NCBI GenBank assembly: GCA_029564025.1
Contig: JAKQQT010000680.1
Coordinates: forward strand, 1-33,071
Length of the DNA stretch: 33,071 nt
Reading direction: 5' to 3'
Origin: Armatimonadota bacterium
Lineage (GTDB): Bacteria; Armatimonadota; DTGP01; JAKQQT01
Shown here: piece by piece, positions 7,906 through 16,437 of the stretch
Numbering within the stretch: position 1 is the first letter of the stretch
Layout: every line of letters begins with the position of its first letter
Position numbers and translations under genes: made by a program
The notes under the pieces: generated by a model
Database searches by the model: none
What the model was told of the DNA's origin: nothing
The model's input: only the letters and a program-made list of their open reading frames with translations

Positions 7906-9294
7906 ATGGAATACCGCATAGAAAGAGACTCGCTCGGGGAGAAACAGGTCCCTGCGGACGCCTATTACGGAATACAGACTCAGCGCGCGCTTGAGAATTT
8001 CCCGATTACGGGCTTGAAACCGTTTCCGGTGCTTGTGGAAGCAACCGTCCTCATCAAGAAGGCCGCCGCGGAAACCAATCGCGACCTCGGGCGGTTGAAG
8101 CCCGAAATCGCCGAGAAGATCATCGCCGCGGCTGATGAGGTTTTGTCCGGGAAATTGCGCGACCAGTTCGTGGTGGACCCGATCCAGGCCGGCGCCGGTA
8201 CTTCCCACAATATGAACACGAACGAGGTGCTGGCAAATCGCGCGGCCGAAATGCTGGGCGAACCGCTGGGCGAATACCGCACGGTGCACCCGAACGATCA
8301 CGTCAATATGGCGCAAAGCACCAACGACGTCTTCCCCACCGCCATGCGCCTCGCCGCCTGCCTTCAGTTGCGCCGCCTCTACCCCGTGCTCGACGCGATG
8401 ATGGAAGCCCTGAGCGCCAAGGCCAAGGAATTCGACGACATCGTCAAGTCCGGCAGAACGCACCTGCAGGACGCCGTTCCCATACGGCTCGGACAGGAAT
8501 TTGAGGCCTACTCCCTGGCAGTCGCCTGGGCCAAGGAAGGCATCGAGGACGCCGCCAAGCGTGTCCGCATCCTGGGAATCGGCGGAACCGCCGTGGGCAC
8601 CGGGCTGAACGCGGGTCCCGAGTATCCACTGAAAGTCGTCAAGTACCTGAAGGAATACACCGGCCTGGACCTGTTCAGCAACCTGAACCTCGTGCATGCG
8701 ATGCAGGACCAGACCCCGATCCTGGACCTCTCCGCCGCGATGCGCACCCTGGCCGTTACGTGTTGCCGGATAGCCAACGACTTCCGGTTGATGTCCTCGG
8801 GACCGATGACGGGTCTGGACGAAATCCGCATGCCGCCGGTCCAGCCGGGTTCATCGATCATGCCGGGAAAGATCAACCCAAGCATGGCAGAGATGCTGAA
8901 CATGGCGTGCTTCCAGGTGATGGGAAATGACCTTAACGTGATGATGGGCGCCCAGGCCGGACAGCTCGACCTGAATGTGATGATGCCGGGAATGGCCAAT
9001 GCGGTGCTACAGAGCATCCAGGTCATCAAGAACGCCATCCGCGTGTTCACCAAGTTCTGCATCGTCGGCATCACCGCCAACGAGGCCCGATGCACGGAGT
9101 ACGCGCACAAGTCCGCCACGGTGGCAACGGCGCTGAATCCGTACATCGGCTATGCAAAAGCGGCGGAACTGGTGAAGGAAGCCCTTGTCACCGGCAAGAC
9201 AATCATCCAGTTGGCCGAGGAAAAGGGCTACATGACTCGCGAGGAACTGGAGAAGGTGCTGGACCTGCGGAAACTGACGGAGTCTCGCGCCTGA
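7906..9294 (+). CDS. aspA: Aspartase/fumarase superfamily lyase, probably aspartate ammonia-lyase
   Basis: The 462-residue protein carries the superfamily signature GSSIMPGKINP (Ser316/Ser317, Lys322, Asn324), Thr99 in GAGTSHNMN, His186 in GRTHLQD and GTAVGTGLN. Fumarases usually have QSSND and a PxNEPGSS approach to the signature. This protein has Ser138-Thr139 in QSTND and PVQPGSS, as in aspartases, and its N-terminus (YYGIQTQRALENFPITG) and DQFVVDPIQAGAGTS also resemble aspartases. The expected reaction is L-aspartate to fumarate plus ammonia in the cytoplasm; fumarate hydratase remains the alternative. The start is supported by GGAGGAG-rich sequence upstream. Its 3' end converges with argJ. 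Confidence 0.75.
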   Translation: MEYRIERDSLGEKQVPADAYYGIQTQRALENFPITGLKPFPVLVEATVLIKKAAAETNRDLGRLKPEIAEKIIAAADEVLSGKLRDQFVVDPIQAGAGTSHNMNTNEVLANRAAEMLGEPLGEYRTVHPNDHVNMAQSTNDVFPTAMRLAACLQLRRLYPVLDAMMEALSAKAKEFDDIVKSGRTHLQDAVPIRLGQEFEAYSLAVAWAKEGIEDAAKRVRILGIGGTAVGTGLNAGPEYPLKVVKYLKEYTGLDLFSNLNLVHAMQDQTPILDLSAAMRTLAVTCCRIANDFRLMSSGPMTGLDEIRMPPVQPGSSIMPGKINPSMAEMLNMACFQVMGNDLNVMMGAQAGQLDLNVMMPGMANAVLQSIQVIKNAIRVFTKFCIVGITANEARCTEYAHKSATVATALNPYIGYAKAAELVKEALVTGKTIIQLAEEKGYMTREELEKVLDLRKLTESRA

Positions 9295-9310
9295 CCGACG
9301 GGTGGTCTTG

Positions 9311-9333
9311 GTAGGGGCACGTTGCCCGTGCCC
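9311..9333. repeat. REP-like palindrome, left arm
   Basis: The sequence begins GTAGGGGCACG and contains a 7-bp stem, GGGCACG/CGTGCCC, with a 5-nt loop. It directly follows the aspartase stop codon. GTAGGGGC-type palindromes are dispersed repeats in several bacterial phyla; dispersal in this genome cannot be tested from one window. Confidence 0.5.
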
Positions 9334-9367
9334 ATGAACCCATCCCGACGGGTCGTTCGAGAACCAC

Positions 9368-9391
9368 AGGGGCGATTCACGAATCGCCCCT
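9368..9391. terminator. Perfect hairpin between convergent aspA and argJ (bidirectional terminator / REP-like)
   Basis: AGGGGCGATTC and GAATCGCCCCT form a perfect 11-bp inverted repeat with a 2-nt centre (a 10-bp stem with CACG loop in RNA). It is placed between the converging stops of aspA and argJ. There is no U-run on either side, so it may be a factor-assisted or structural terminator, or a REP-type repeat. Confidence 0.55.
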
Positions 9392-9396
9392 GATTC

Positions 9397-10602
9397 CTAC
9401 GTGTGGTACTCTGCGTTTATACGCACGTAATCGTAACTGAAATCGCACGTGTACACGGTTGCGGAACCGGGGCCGGTTCCCACCGTCAACCGGACATCCA
9501 CCTCGCGGCCCGATACCGAGGCGCGCGCCGGGGCTGCCTCCACCGGCACCGGAGCCCCGTTCCGGACGATCACGAGGTCCCCTATGGTCAGCGTGGTTTC
9601 CTCGGGCCGGAATCTCACACCGCACCGGCCGGCGGCCGCCAGTATGCGTCCCCAGTTCGGATCGCACCCGAAGAGAGCCGTCTTGGTCAGCGGCGATTCC
9701 GCGATGGTGCGGGCAATCCGGTTCGCGTCTTCCGTGCTCGACGCCCCGTCAACGCGAATCGTAACGAGTTTCGTGGCGCCTTCACCGTCCGCGGCTATCT
9801 GCACTGCCAGCGAACGGCAGACATCGGTAAGCGCTGATTCAAAATCCCCGGCGGCTTGGGTGCCTTCGCGCGCAGTGACGCCGGAAAGTCCGGACGCCAG
9901 CAGGCAAACCATGTCGTTTGTGCTTGTATCGCCGTCCACGGTAACGGCATTGAAGGTTCCTGAAACCGCCTGGCTCAGGCACCTTTGAAGCGTAGCCCGG
10001 TCGATGTCGGCGTCGGTGGTGATGAACGCCAGCATCGTGGCCATATTCGGGGCAATCATGCCGCTCCCCTTGCAGATGCCGCCGATCCGGACTTCCACCC
10101 CATCAACCTCAAATGAAGCCACGGCGGTTTTCGGGCGGGTGTCGGTGGTCATGATGGCCTTGGCCGCGTCCGCATCGTCCTCGAGGGAAAGAGCCTCAGC
10201 GGCGGCCGATACACCGGCGGATATCCTGTCCATCGGCAAACGATGGCCGATGACACCGGTCGATGCCACGACGACTTCACAAGGGTCACAACCCACCGCT
10301 TCGGCCGCAATTTCAGCCATCCGCCGCGCGTCCTCCAGGCCCTCGTCCCCCGTTACCGCATTGGCGCAACCCGCGTTGACCACCACGGCGCGGATAGGGC
10401 CCCGGTGGATGTGTTCGCGGCTGACAATGACGGGAGCGGCGCAGAAGACGTTTGTGGTGAACACCGCCGCCGGCGTGCAGGCGACGTCGGCGACAATCAA
10501 TGCGACGTCCGGCCCCGATGTCTTGAGTCCGCCTCGTGCTCCGGCGGAGCGAAATCCTTTCGGGTATGTAACGGCTTGAGGGTGAAAATCAAAGGCAGGC
10601 AT
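9397..10602 (-). CDS. argJ: Glutamate N-acetyltransferase / amino-acid N-acetyltransferase (ArgJ)
   Basis: The protein is 401 residues if started at ATG 10602 (MPAFDFHPQAV); the longer track ORF would run into argC. ArgJ transfers acetyl from N-acetylornithine to glutamate in the cyclic arginine pathway and may also use acetyl-CoA. It is made as a precursor that self-cleaves before a Thr nucleophile, visible as Thr189 in CKGSGMIAPNMATML. Other family marks are VVVNAGCANAVTG, VDGDTSTND, FGCDPNWGRILAAAGR and the C-terminus TCDFSYDYVRINAEY. It lies 26 nt after argC on the same strand, an evident operon. Its stop codon falls in the edge of the downstream palindromic element. Confidence 0.95.
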   Translation of the reverse strand: MPAFDFHPQAVTYPKGFRSAGARGGLKTSGPDVALIVADVACTPAAVFTTNVFCAAPVIVSREHIHRGPIRAVVVNAGCANAVTGDEGLEDARRMAEIAAEAVGCDPCEVVVASTGVIGHRLPMDRISAGVSAAAEALSLEDDADAAKAIMTTDTRPKTAVASFEVDGVEVRIGGICKGSGMIAPNMATMLAFITTDADIDRATLQRCLSQAVSGTFNAVTVDGDTSTNDMVCLLASGLSGVTAREGTQAAGDFESALTDVCRSLAVQIAADGEGATKLVTIRVDGASSTEDANRIARTIAESPLTKTALFGCDPNWGRILAAAGRCGVRFRPEETTLTIGDLVIVRNGAPVPVEAAPARASVSGREVDVRLTVGTGPGSATVYTCDFSYDYVRINAEYHT

Positions 10603-10628
10603 GTTGCGGATTCTCTTCTCTGCGGCGA

Positions 10629-11690
10629 TCAGGGATAAAGGGCGGTTCGCGGAAGGTTGGTCGTCTCCGGCATACCGATCATCAGGTTCAGGTTCTGCAC
10701 CGCCTGGCCCGCGGCGCCCTTGATGAGGTTGTCGGTGGCGGATACGACAATCAGCCGGTTCGTGTGGTGGTCCACGGTCAATCCGATGATGCACATATTC
10801 GTGCCCCTTACTTCCTGTATGCTGGGAAAGCGGCTCGGAGGACAAACGCGCACGAAAGGCGCGTTGGCGTAAAATGACTCATAATGAGCCGTGATATCTT
10901 GGGGCGTGACCGGAGTTTTCAGAGACGCGTAGCTCGTCGCCAGGATACCGCGCGTCATTGGAATCAGGTGCGGGGTGAACGTCAGTGTCACCTGTTCGCC
11001 GGCCGCGGTTGTCAGTTCCTGTTCAATTTCCGGGGAGTGCCGGTGGTTCGGGACTCCGTAGGCTTTGGCGTTGTCGTTCAGTTCGGAATACAGGTAGGCA
11101 ACCTGGGTTTTCGACCTCCCTGCCCCGCTGACTCCGCTTAGCGCGTCCACGATGATCCCCTTCGATTCCACGAAACCACCATTCAGGGCCGGAGCCAAGG
11201 CGAGGATGGCGGTCGTGGTGTAACACCCCGGATTCGCTACCAGGTCCGCGCCCGGAATCTCCTCTCCGTAAATCTCGGGCAGTCCGTAAACGGCGCGTTT
11301 CAGCAGTTCGGGAACCGCGTGCTTGAAGTGGTACCACGTATCATAGTTGTCGGGATTCTTCAGGCGGAAATCGGCGGACAGGTCAATGATGCGGCGTCCG
11401 CGCTCCAGCAGTGCCGGGGCAATGCGCTGAGCCTGGCCGTTGTCCATGGCCATAAAGAAGATATCCGCGACATCGGCGTGCTCATCAACCGAGAACCTTT
11501 GCAGACGCAGGGCCGAGGTTTCTGCGTCGAAGTGGTGAAAGACGTCTCCAAGCGCATGGCCGTCCTGGGATGCTGAGCCGAGGAATGTGATCCGGACAGC
11601 GGGATGGTCGTGCAGTAGACGAATCAGTTCCGTGCCTGCGTATCCAGTCGCGCCAACGATGGCGACGCGTGTTTGATTGCCTGCAGTCAT
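10629..11690 (-). CDS. argC: N-acetyl-gamma-glutamyl-phosphate reductase (ArgC)
   Basis: I place the start at ATG 11690 (MTAGNQTRVAIVGATGYAG), preceded by GGGAGGAT, giving 353 residues; the track start adds 17 unsupported residues. The enzyme reduces N-acetylglutamyl phosphate to the semialdehyde with NADPH in arginine biosynthesis. The N-terminal GATGYAG is the nucleotide-binding loop. Cys156 in VANPGCYTT is the catalytic thiol, and the TFTPHLIPMTRGI segment carries the conserved His. It sits 31 nt after the NlpC/P60 gene and 26 nt before argJ. Confidence 0.96.
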   Translation of the reverse strand: MTAGNQTRVAIVGATGYAGTELIRLLHDHPAVRITFLGSASQDGHALGDVFHHFDAETSALRLQRFSVDEHADVADIFFMAMDNGQAQRIAPALLERGRRIIDLSADFRLKNPDNYDTWYHFKHAVPELLKRAVYGLPEIYGEEIPGADLVANPGCYTTTAILALAPALNGGFVESKGIIVDALSGVSGAGRSKTQVAYLYSELNDNAKAYGVPNHRHSPEIEQELTTAAGEQVTLTFTPHLIPMTRGILATSYASLKTPVTPQDITAHYESFYANAPFVRVCPPSRFPSIQEVRGTNMCIIGLTVDHHTNRLIVVSATDNLIKGAAGQAVQNLNLMIGMPETTNLPRTALYP

Positions 11691-11721
11691 GCGGTATCCT
11701 CCCGGGAGTTCGGGCGTGCCG

Positions 11722-12564
11722 TCAGGAACGACGCGCGACAACGAGCGAGGAGCGGTAGGTTGTGCTCAACGGAAGGTAATCCACACCCACGCCGCGTCCT
11801 CCGCTACTGTGGATAAAATACCCTCTGCCTATGTAGATTCCCGTATGGTCGATGTAATTGTGCGTGGCCTGGAAGTACAGGCGGTCGCCGGGTTGCAGGT
11901 TGTCCAGCGATTCCGGAACACCCGGAACCTTGTATCCCACTTTCGCTTGATCGCGGGCCACGCGCGGCAACGTCATACCGTGCCTTTTGAAAACGGACTG
12001 AACGAATCCGGAGCAATCGATGCCAGAACGGGAAGTACCTCCCCAGCGGTACGGGATGCCCATATACTCGAAGGCCGTTTCGATGAGGGGGACAGTGCTG
12101 AACTGCGGCACAGTCGGCGCGGTGGTCTCCTTCGGGCGGATTCCGTCCAGCGCCACATCGTACGCCATCAACTGAACGTACTCGCGACGGACATAACCTT
12201 CGCGCCCGTCGGCCATCAGCACTCCAAAGTACTGGCTGTTGAATCCGGTGATGACAACCGTGACGCCAACCGCGGGGGTCGCGTACAGAACCTTCGCCAT
12301 CGGGCCGTCGTATATCTTCGCGCCGGGATAAACCACCGTGCCGAGGCGCCCGGTGATGCGAACGCGCGAGGATTTTGCCTTGTTGACAGTCGCCGAAACG
12401 GCGTGTTGCGGGGCGAGTGCGCCGGACACCAATAGTGTCAGCACGGCGCACGCGACTGCCAGGCGGTGGAAAGTTGCGGAGCTCCACCGCGTGGGGAAGG
12501 CGGAAAGCCTCCGCCTGTCCCCGTATACGATGCCGTGATTAGCGCTTGCTGAACTGGAATCCAC
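11722..12564 (-). CDS. Secreted NlpC/P60 cell-wall hydrolase with SH3-like domain
   Basis: The C-terminal half is a NlpC/P60 cysteine peptidase, probably a gamma-D-glutamyl-diaminopimelate endopeptidase acting on peptidoglycan. It shows [23 protein letters not shown] with the nucleophile Cys184, His240 in [10 protein letters not shown], and His252 in FIHSS (numbering from GTG 12564). An SH3b-like segment (~70-135) precedes it. A hydrophobic export segment [17 protein letters not shown] follows a long basic N-terminal stretch. The start is uncertain: GTG 12564 overlaps the end of rpsI by 26 nt, GTG 12615 is longer, and no ATG is available. Part of the N-terminal extension ([10 protein letters not shown]) is encoded by a hairpin repeat. 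It follows rpsI on the same strand. Confidence 0.85.
   Translation of the reverse strand: MDSSSASANHGIVYGDRRRLSAFPTRWSSATFHRLAVACAVLTLLVSGALAPQHAVSATVNKAKSSRVRITGRLGTVVYPGAKIYDGPMAKVLYATPAVGVTVVITGFNSQYFGVLMADGREGYVRREYVQLMAYDVALDGIRPKETTAPTVPQFSTVPLIETAFEYMGIPYRWGGTSRSGIDCSGFVQSVFKRHGMTLPRVARDQAKVGYKVPGVPESLDNLQPGDRLYFQATHNYIDHTGIYIGRGYFIHSSGGRGVGVDYLPLSTTYRSSLVVARRS
12493..12520. repeat. Imperfect hairpin just downstream of rpsI
   Basis: GGGGA-AGGCGGA / TCCGCCT-G-TCCCC form a ~12-bp stem with a one-base bulge and a 5-nt AAGCC loop. It lies about 20 nt after the rpsI stop and inside the predicted N-terminal coding region of the NlpC/P60 gene. It may serve as a processing or attenuation structure at the end of the ribosomal operon, or be a REP-type repeat. 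Confidence 0.45.
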
Positions 12565-12934
12565 GCCGTGCCCGTTTGCGTCCGACTTTTTTCCGTTCTT
12601 TGACCCGCGGATCACGCGTCAGGAAACCGGCGCGTTTCAGGTCCGAGCGCAGTTCCGGGTCCGTCACAATCAGGGCCCGGGAGATACCGTGGCGCATGGC
12701 GCCGGCCTGGCCCGAGATGCCGCCTCCGGTCGCGGTGACAATTACGTCAAACTGGCCCGCCATGTTGACGAGTTCCAGCGGCTGACGAACGATCATCTCC
12801 AAGGTGCGGCGGCCAACATAGTCCGCGAGCGTCTTTTTGTTGACGGTTACGTTTCCCTCGCCCGGGACCAGCCATACCTTGGCGGTGGCGTTCTTGCGTC
12901 GCCCCGTGGCGTAATATTTTGTAGCTTCAGGCAA
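12539..12934 (-). CDS. rpsI: 30S ribosomal protein S9
   Basis: The start is probably the TTG at 12934, because AGGAG lies 6 nt before it; this gives 131 residues ([22 protein letters not shown]), the usual S9 size. The track start at GTG 12952 would place that Shine-Dalgarno inside the gene. [34 protein letters not shown] and the basic C-terminal tail ending GFQFSKR are diagnostic. In the family the terminal Lys-Arg reaches the P-site tRNA anticodon stem. It follows rplM by about 54 nt, the normal L13-S9 pair. Confidence 0.97.
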   Translation of the reverse strand: MPEATKYYATGRRKNATAKVWLVPGEGNVTVNKKTLADYVGRRTLEMIVRQPLELVNMAGQFDVIVTATGGGISGQAGAMRHGISRALIVTDPELRSDLKRAGFLTRDPRVKERKKVGRKRARRGFQFSKR

Positions 12935-12988
12935 TGCGATCTCCTGTCTCACTCAATGCCTCGATCGGCGTAATCCGCCGAATCCGGC

Positions 12989-13417
12989 TCAGAACGTATG
13001 CAGTTCCGGCTCCTGGGCCGTATGCGGATGCTCCGCGTCTTCGTAGACACGCAGTTTCAGGAACATCTGCCGTCCCAACGTGTTGTGCGGCAACATCCCC
13101 TTCACCACGCGCTCCAGGTACTTGATGGGGCGCTTTGCCAGCAAGTCGCCGCGGGTAACCATCTTGATGCCGCCCGGATATCCGGAGTGGCGGTAGATGC
13201 CCTCGTTCGGCTTGGCGGCGCCGGTCAGAACGGCCTTGCCGGCGTTGATGATGATCACATAGTCACCCGCATCGATGCTGGGTGAAAACATCGGCTTGTG
13301 TTTTCCACGCAGAAGGCGCGCCGCTTCGGCGGCGATGCGTCCCGCCGGGCGGCCGGCCGCGTCGATCACCAGCCACTTTCGCTGTATATCTTTCGGCTTT
13401 GTTACGAATGTCTTCAC
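12989..13417 (-). CDS. rplM: 50S ribosomal protein L13
   Basis: The 142-residue protein starts MKTFVTKPKDIQRKWLVIDAAG, with PAGRIAAEAARLLRGKHKPMFSPSIDAGDYVIIINA and KYLERVVKGMLPHNTLGRQM as L13 hallmarks. L13 is an early-assembly protein of the large subunit. It follows truA by 16 nt. The rplQ-truA-rplM-rpsI order is found in many bacteria and supports a shared transcript. Confidence 0.98.
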   Translation of the reverse strand: MKTFVTKPKDIQRKWLVIDAAGRPAGRIAAEAARLLRGKHKPMFSPSIDAGDYVIIINAGKAVLTGAAKPNEGIYRHSGYPGGIKMVTRGDLLAKRPIKYLERVVKGMLPHNTLGRQMFLKLRVYEDAEHPHTAQEPELHTF

Positions 13418-13433
13418 GTCTCTCTCCGATTCC

Positions 13434-14198
13434 CTATATCAAGCCGTTGCCGGCCTCGTCGGTTGCTGGGTACCGCACCGATGCTAGAAACAACCCGTTC
13501 GGTGGCGCCGGCGGTCCGACTTCACCTGGGTCCAGCGCCTTCCGGCGTTCCAGCAACGCTTCCGGCTCTATGTGACCCAATCCCGCGCGCACCAGTTCTC
13601 CAACCATTCGGCGCGCCATTCCCCGTAAAAACGCGTTGGACGTGATGCCAACAACCAACCATCGATCCCTTTGCGCAATCCTGATCCGGCTGACGTGCCG
13701 GATCGTGCCGCCCTCTCCGGTCGCCTGGCCGAACGCCCGGAAGTCGTGCACTCCAATCAGGTGCCTTGCGGCGTTTCGCATCCGATCCGGACTCAGCACC
13801 CCGGTTATCCGAAGGCTGTACCGGTCCAGAAAAACGTTCCGTTCCCGGTCTTGCCTTATCAGGTAGCGATACCGTCTGCCAATGGCGCTGAACCTGGCAT
13901 GGAATCCGTCTTCCGCTATCCGGCACCGCCGGATGGAAACAGACTCCGGCAGGGTCCCGTTCAACGCCTCCCGTATCCTTTCCACCGGGATCCGGGATTC
14001 CGAGCGGAAACTGACCACCTGTCCCAGGGCATGCACGCCGGCGTCGGTTCTTCCCGCTCCGTTGACTCGAACCGACTCCCCGGTCACTCGTCTCCAGGCG
14101 TCTTCCAGTTCTCCCTGAATGGTTCTGCCGGACGACTGCCATTGAAACCCGGCGTAGTCGGTTCCGTCATAAGCGGTTACCAGTGCGATGGTCCGCAT
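13434..14198 (-). CDS. truA: tRNA pseudouridine synthase A
   Basis: TruA makes pseudouridine at positions 38-40 of the tRNA anticodon arm. The catalytic Asp52 lies in NGAGRTDAGVHALGQVV, the diagnostic motif. Further marks are TAYDGTDYAGFQWQ at the N-terminus, FHARFSAIGRRYRYLI and the C-terminal FLRGMARRMVGELV. I choose ATG 14198 (254 residues), which has AGGGCG upstream. The track start at TTG 14240 would overlap rplQ by 20 nt and add 14 residues unlike the family. Confidence 0.95.
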   Translation of the reverse strand: MRTIALVTAYDGTDYAGFQWQSSGRTIQGELEDAWRRVTGESVRVNGAGRTDAGVHALGQVVSFRSESRIPVERIREALNGTLPESVSIRRCRIAEDGFHARFSAIGRRYRYLIRQDRERNVFLDRYSLRITGVLSPDRMRNAARHLIGVHDFRAFGQATGEGGTIRHVSRIRIAQRDRWLVVGITSNAFLRGMARRMVGELVRAGLGHIEPEALLERRKALDPGEVGPPAPPNGLFLASVRYPATDEAGNGLI

Positions 14199-14220
14199 GG
14201 ACGCCCTGACCGGCGAAAGG

Positions 14221-14577
14221 TCACTCCTCCGCGTACTCAATCTTGGCGAGCGTTACGGCGTCTCCGCGCCGCACGCCCGTCCGGGTGATGCGGGTGTAAC
14301 CGGACCGCTTGTCTGGAAACTTGGCCTTGATGTCGGTGAACAACTGGCGCACCAGCGTTTCGTCCTGCAATGTTCGGAAGGCCATTCTTCTGGAGTGAAG
14401 TGTATCCGTCTTCGTCAGTGTTATCAGTTTTTCGATCAGAGGTTGCGCTTCCTTGGCGCGGGTGACAGTGGTTTCCACCGAACCCACGGAAATCATGGAC
14501 CGAACCAGACCTCGCAAGAGAGCCAGGCGCTGTTCGGTGCGCAATCCCAGTTTGCGTTTTGATACTCTATGGCGCAT
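14221..14577 (-). CDS. rplQ: 50S ribosomal protein L17
   Basis: The 118-residue protein begins MRHRVSKRKLGLRTEQRLALLRGL and contains LIEKLITLTKT and the C-terminal SGYTRITRTGVRRGDAVTLAKIEYAEE, as expected for L17. L17 lies near the peptide-tunnel exit of the large subunit. Only 3 nt separate it from the rpoA stop codon, so coupling with rpoA is likely, as in the classical alpha operon. Confidence 0.98.
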   Translation of the reverse strand: MRHRVSKRKLGLRTEQRLALLRGLVRSMISVGSVETTVTRAKEAQPLIEKLITLTKTDTLHSRRMAFRTLQDETLVRQLFTDIKAKFPDKRSGYTRITRTGVRRGDAVTLAKIEYAEE

Positions 14578-14580
14578 GGC

Positions 14581-15618
14581 CTATTCCTCCTCGGTCATTT
14601 CGTCGTCAGCGGGCGCTTCGTGCGCCGGTCGGGCCTCTCCGTCCTTGGACGGCAACAATGAGCAACCCTCTTCCGCCAGTCTTTCCTTGATTTCGTCCAG
14701 CGATACGCGCCCGAGATTCCGGATATTCAACAGTTGCTGTTCCGTGGTCTTCACCAGGTCCGCAATGGTCTCGATACCGGCCTTCTTGAGGCAGTTGTAG
14801 GTGCGAACGCTGAACTCCAGTTCCTCTATCTTCTTGTCCGGCGCCTTGAGCGCGGAATCACCACCGCCGACCGGAGCCAGGCGATAAGGAGAACCGTGCC
14901 CTTCCTTGATGAAGAGGCTGACGTTGGCAATCAGGATTTCGGCGGCCTGGCTGAGCGCGGCTTCCGCCGAAATCGTGCCGTTGGTCCAAATCTCCAGAAC
15001 CAGACGCTCAAAATCCGTCCGGTTTCCGACACGCGTCGGTTCCGTCGAGTAGTTCACCTTACGGACCGGTGTGAACACGGAGCCAACCGGAATGGTGCCG
15101 ATGATGTTCTTGTACTTTTCCTGGGCTTCCGGCAGTACGTAGCCCTTGCCGATGGTAACTGTCAATTCCATCGAAAGGCTGGCATCCTCATCGCTGATCG
15201 TGGCGATGTAAGCTTCGGGATTCACGATTTCCATGTCTTCAGGACACTGCACGTCGGCGCCGGTTACTTCGCCCTTGCCTTTGACGGCAATCTTCAGTTC
15301 ACGCTCTTCACCCGCGGTCATCGTGCCCATGAACCGGATGTTCAGTTCCTTCAGGTTCAGAAGCAGTTCCGTCGTGTCTTCCCGCACACCGGGAATGTTC
15401 GAGAACTCATGCAGAACGCGATCGATTTTGACCGATGTGATAGCGGCTCCAGGCACGGATGACAGCAGAACCCGGCGCAAAGCATTGCCGACCGTCGTTC
15501 CGAAACCAGACTCCAGAGGAGAGACTTCGAACTTGCCGTAATATTCGGAATCCACATCTACCAGCCGCTTCACCTGCGGCTCGCTCGGTTCGCGCGGTTC
15601 GCGCGCTTCGAATTCCAT
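14581..15618 (-). CDS. rpoA: DNA-directed RNA polymerase subunit alpha
   Basis: The 345-residue protein has the N-terminal assembly domain (FEVSPLESGFGTTVGNALRRVLLSSVPGAAITSVKIDRVLHEF) that dimerises and scaffolds beta and beta'. After a linker (~245-262) comes the C-terminal domain, SVRTYNCLKKAGIETIADLVKTTEQQLLNIRNLGRVSLDEIKERL, which contacts UP elements and activators. The SVRTYNCLKKAGI stretch contains the arginine equivalent to the DNA-binding Arg265 of E. coli. It ends in an acidic tail (DDEMTEEE). It lies between rpsD and rplQ, as usual. Confidence 0.99.
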   Translation of the reverse strand: MEFEAREPREPSEPQVKRLVDVDSEYYGKFEVSPLESGFGTTVGNALRRVLLSSVPGAAITSVKIDRVLHEFSNIPGVREDTTELLLNLKELNIRFMGTMTAGEERELKIAVKGKGEVTGADVQCPEDMEIVNPEAYIATISDEDASLSMELTVTIGKGYVLPEAQEKYKNIIGTIPVGSVFTPVRKVNYSTEPTRVGNRTDFERLVLEIWTNGTISAEAALSQAAEILIANVSLFIKEGHGSPYRLAPVGGGDSALKAPDKKIEELEFSVRTYNCLKKAGIETIADLVKTTEQQLLNIRNLGRVSLDEIKERLAEEGCSLLPSKDGEARPAHEAPADDEMTEEE

Positions 15619-15695
15619 TCATAACTCCTTGTTTGTGTACTGCCAAACCCCGAATCCGGCGTTTCGCGGAATCGTGGAAACGCTTCGACCGGAGG

Positions 15696-16313
15696 TTAGC
15701 GGGAGTAAAACTCGACGACAAGTTGCTCCTCAACGGGCGTATCAATCTGCGTCCGTGTCGGAATCTGTTTCAACTGACCGCGCATCCCCTGGGCATCGAC
15801 CTCCACCCATTCAGGACGGCGGCGACCGCCACTGACCGCCTCGATGATGAGGGGCAGGTTTCTGCTCTTCTCGCGCACCTCAACCACGTCGCCGGGGCGC
15901 AGGCCGTAAGAGGCGATGTTCACCGGGCGGCCGTTCACGAGGAAGTGGCGATGGCTCACCAACTGGCGGGCCTGGTTCCGGCTTTCCGCGAATCCCATGC
16001 GGTAAACCATGTTGTCGAGGCGTGTTTCGAGCAGTGTAAGCAGAATCTCGCCGGTAACGCCGCTACGTCGCACGGCTTCTTCGTAATAATTGCGGAATTG
16101 GGTTTCGCAAACGCGGTAAATGCGCTTGATCTTCTGCTTTTCGCGCAACTGCAGGCCGTATTCCCCAAGTTTGCGGGGGCGCTGGCCGTGCTGTCCCGGC
16201 GGGTACTTGCGCTTGTCGACCGGGCAATGAGCGCCGAAGCACTTGTCGCCCTTCAAAAACAATTTCATTGTTTCCCGGCGGCACTGTCGGCACCGGGGTC
16301 CGTGTTGAACCAT
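15696..16313 (-). CDS. rpsD: 30S ribosomal protein S4 (zinc-binding form)
   Basis: The 205-residue protein has an N-terminal zinc-knuckle set Cys8-x2-Cys11-x13-Cys25-x4-Cys30 (CRQCRRE ... CFGAHC), so it is the C+ form. Its S4 RNA-binding domain is [32 protein letters not shown]4 starts 30S assembly on 16S rRNA and in E. coli represses the alpha operon; no leader pseudoknot can be confirmed here. The start ATG follows GAGAGGAAGAAG. The 124-nt spacer before it (16314-16437) shows no recognisable element. Confidence 0.98.
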   Translation of the reverse strand: MVQHGPRCRQCRRETMKLFLKGDKCFGAHCPVDKRKYPPGQHGQRPRKLGEYGLQLREKQKIKRIYRVCETQFRNYYEEAVRRSGVTGEILLTLLETRLDNMVYRMGFAESRNQARQLVSHRHFLVNGRPVNIASYGLRPGDVVEVREKSRNLPLIIEAVSGGRRRPEWVEVDAQGMRGQLKQIPTRTQIDTPVEEQLVVEFYSR

Positions 16314-16437
16314 CTTCTTCCTCTCTGGTAGAGCGCGTCACATCCCGGAATCTTTCGTCCGAATGGATGATGACGCCGGAGTTTACGATAGCGCGGCCGC
16401 AAAATGGTCGGTCGCACTGCCGTTCAACATCAGTTGA

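Noticed and set aside
10603-10845. N-terminal extension of ArgJ in the ORF track
   Set aside because: It lies within argC and beyond the conserved ArgJ N-terminus; ATG 10602 gives the normal length.
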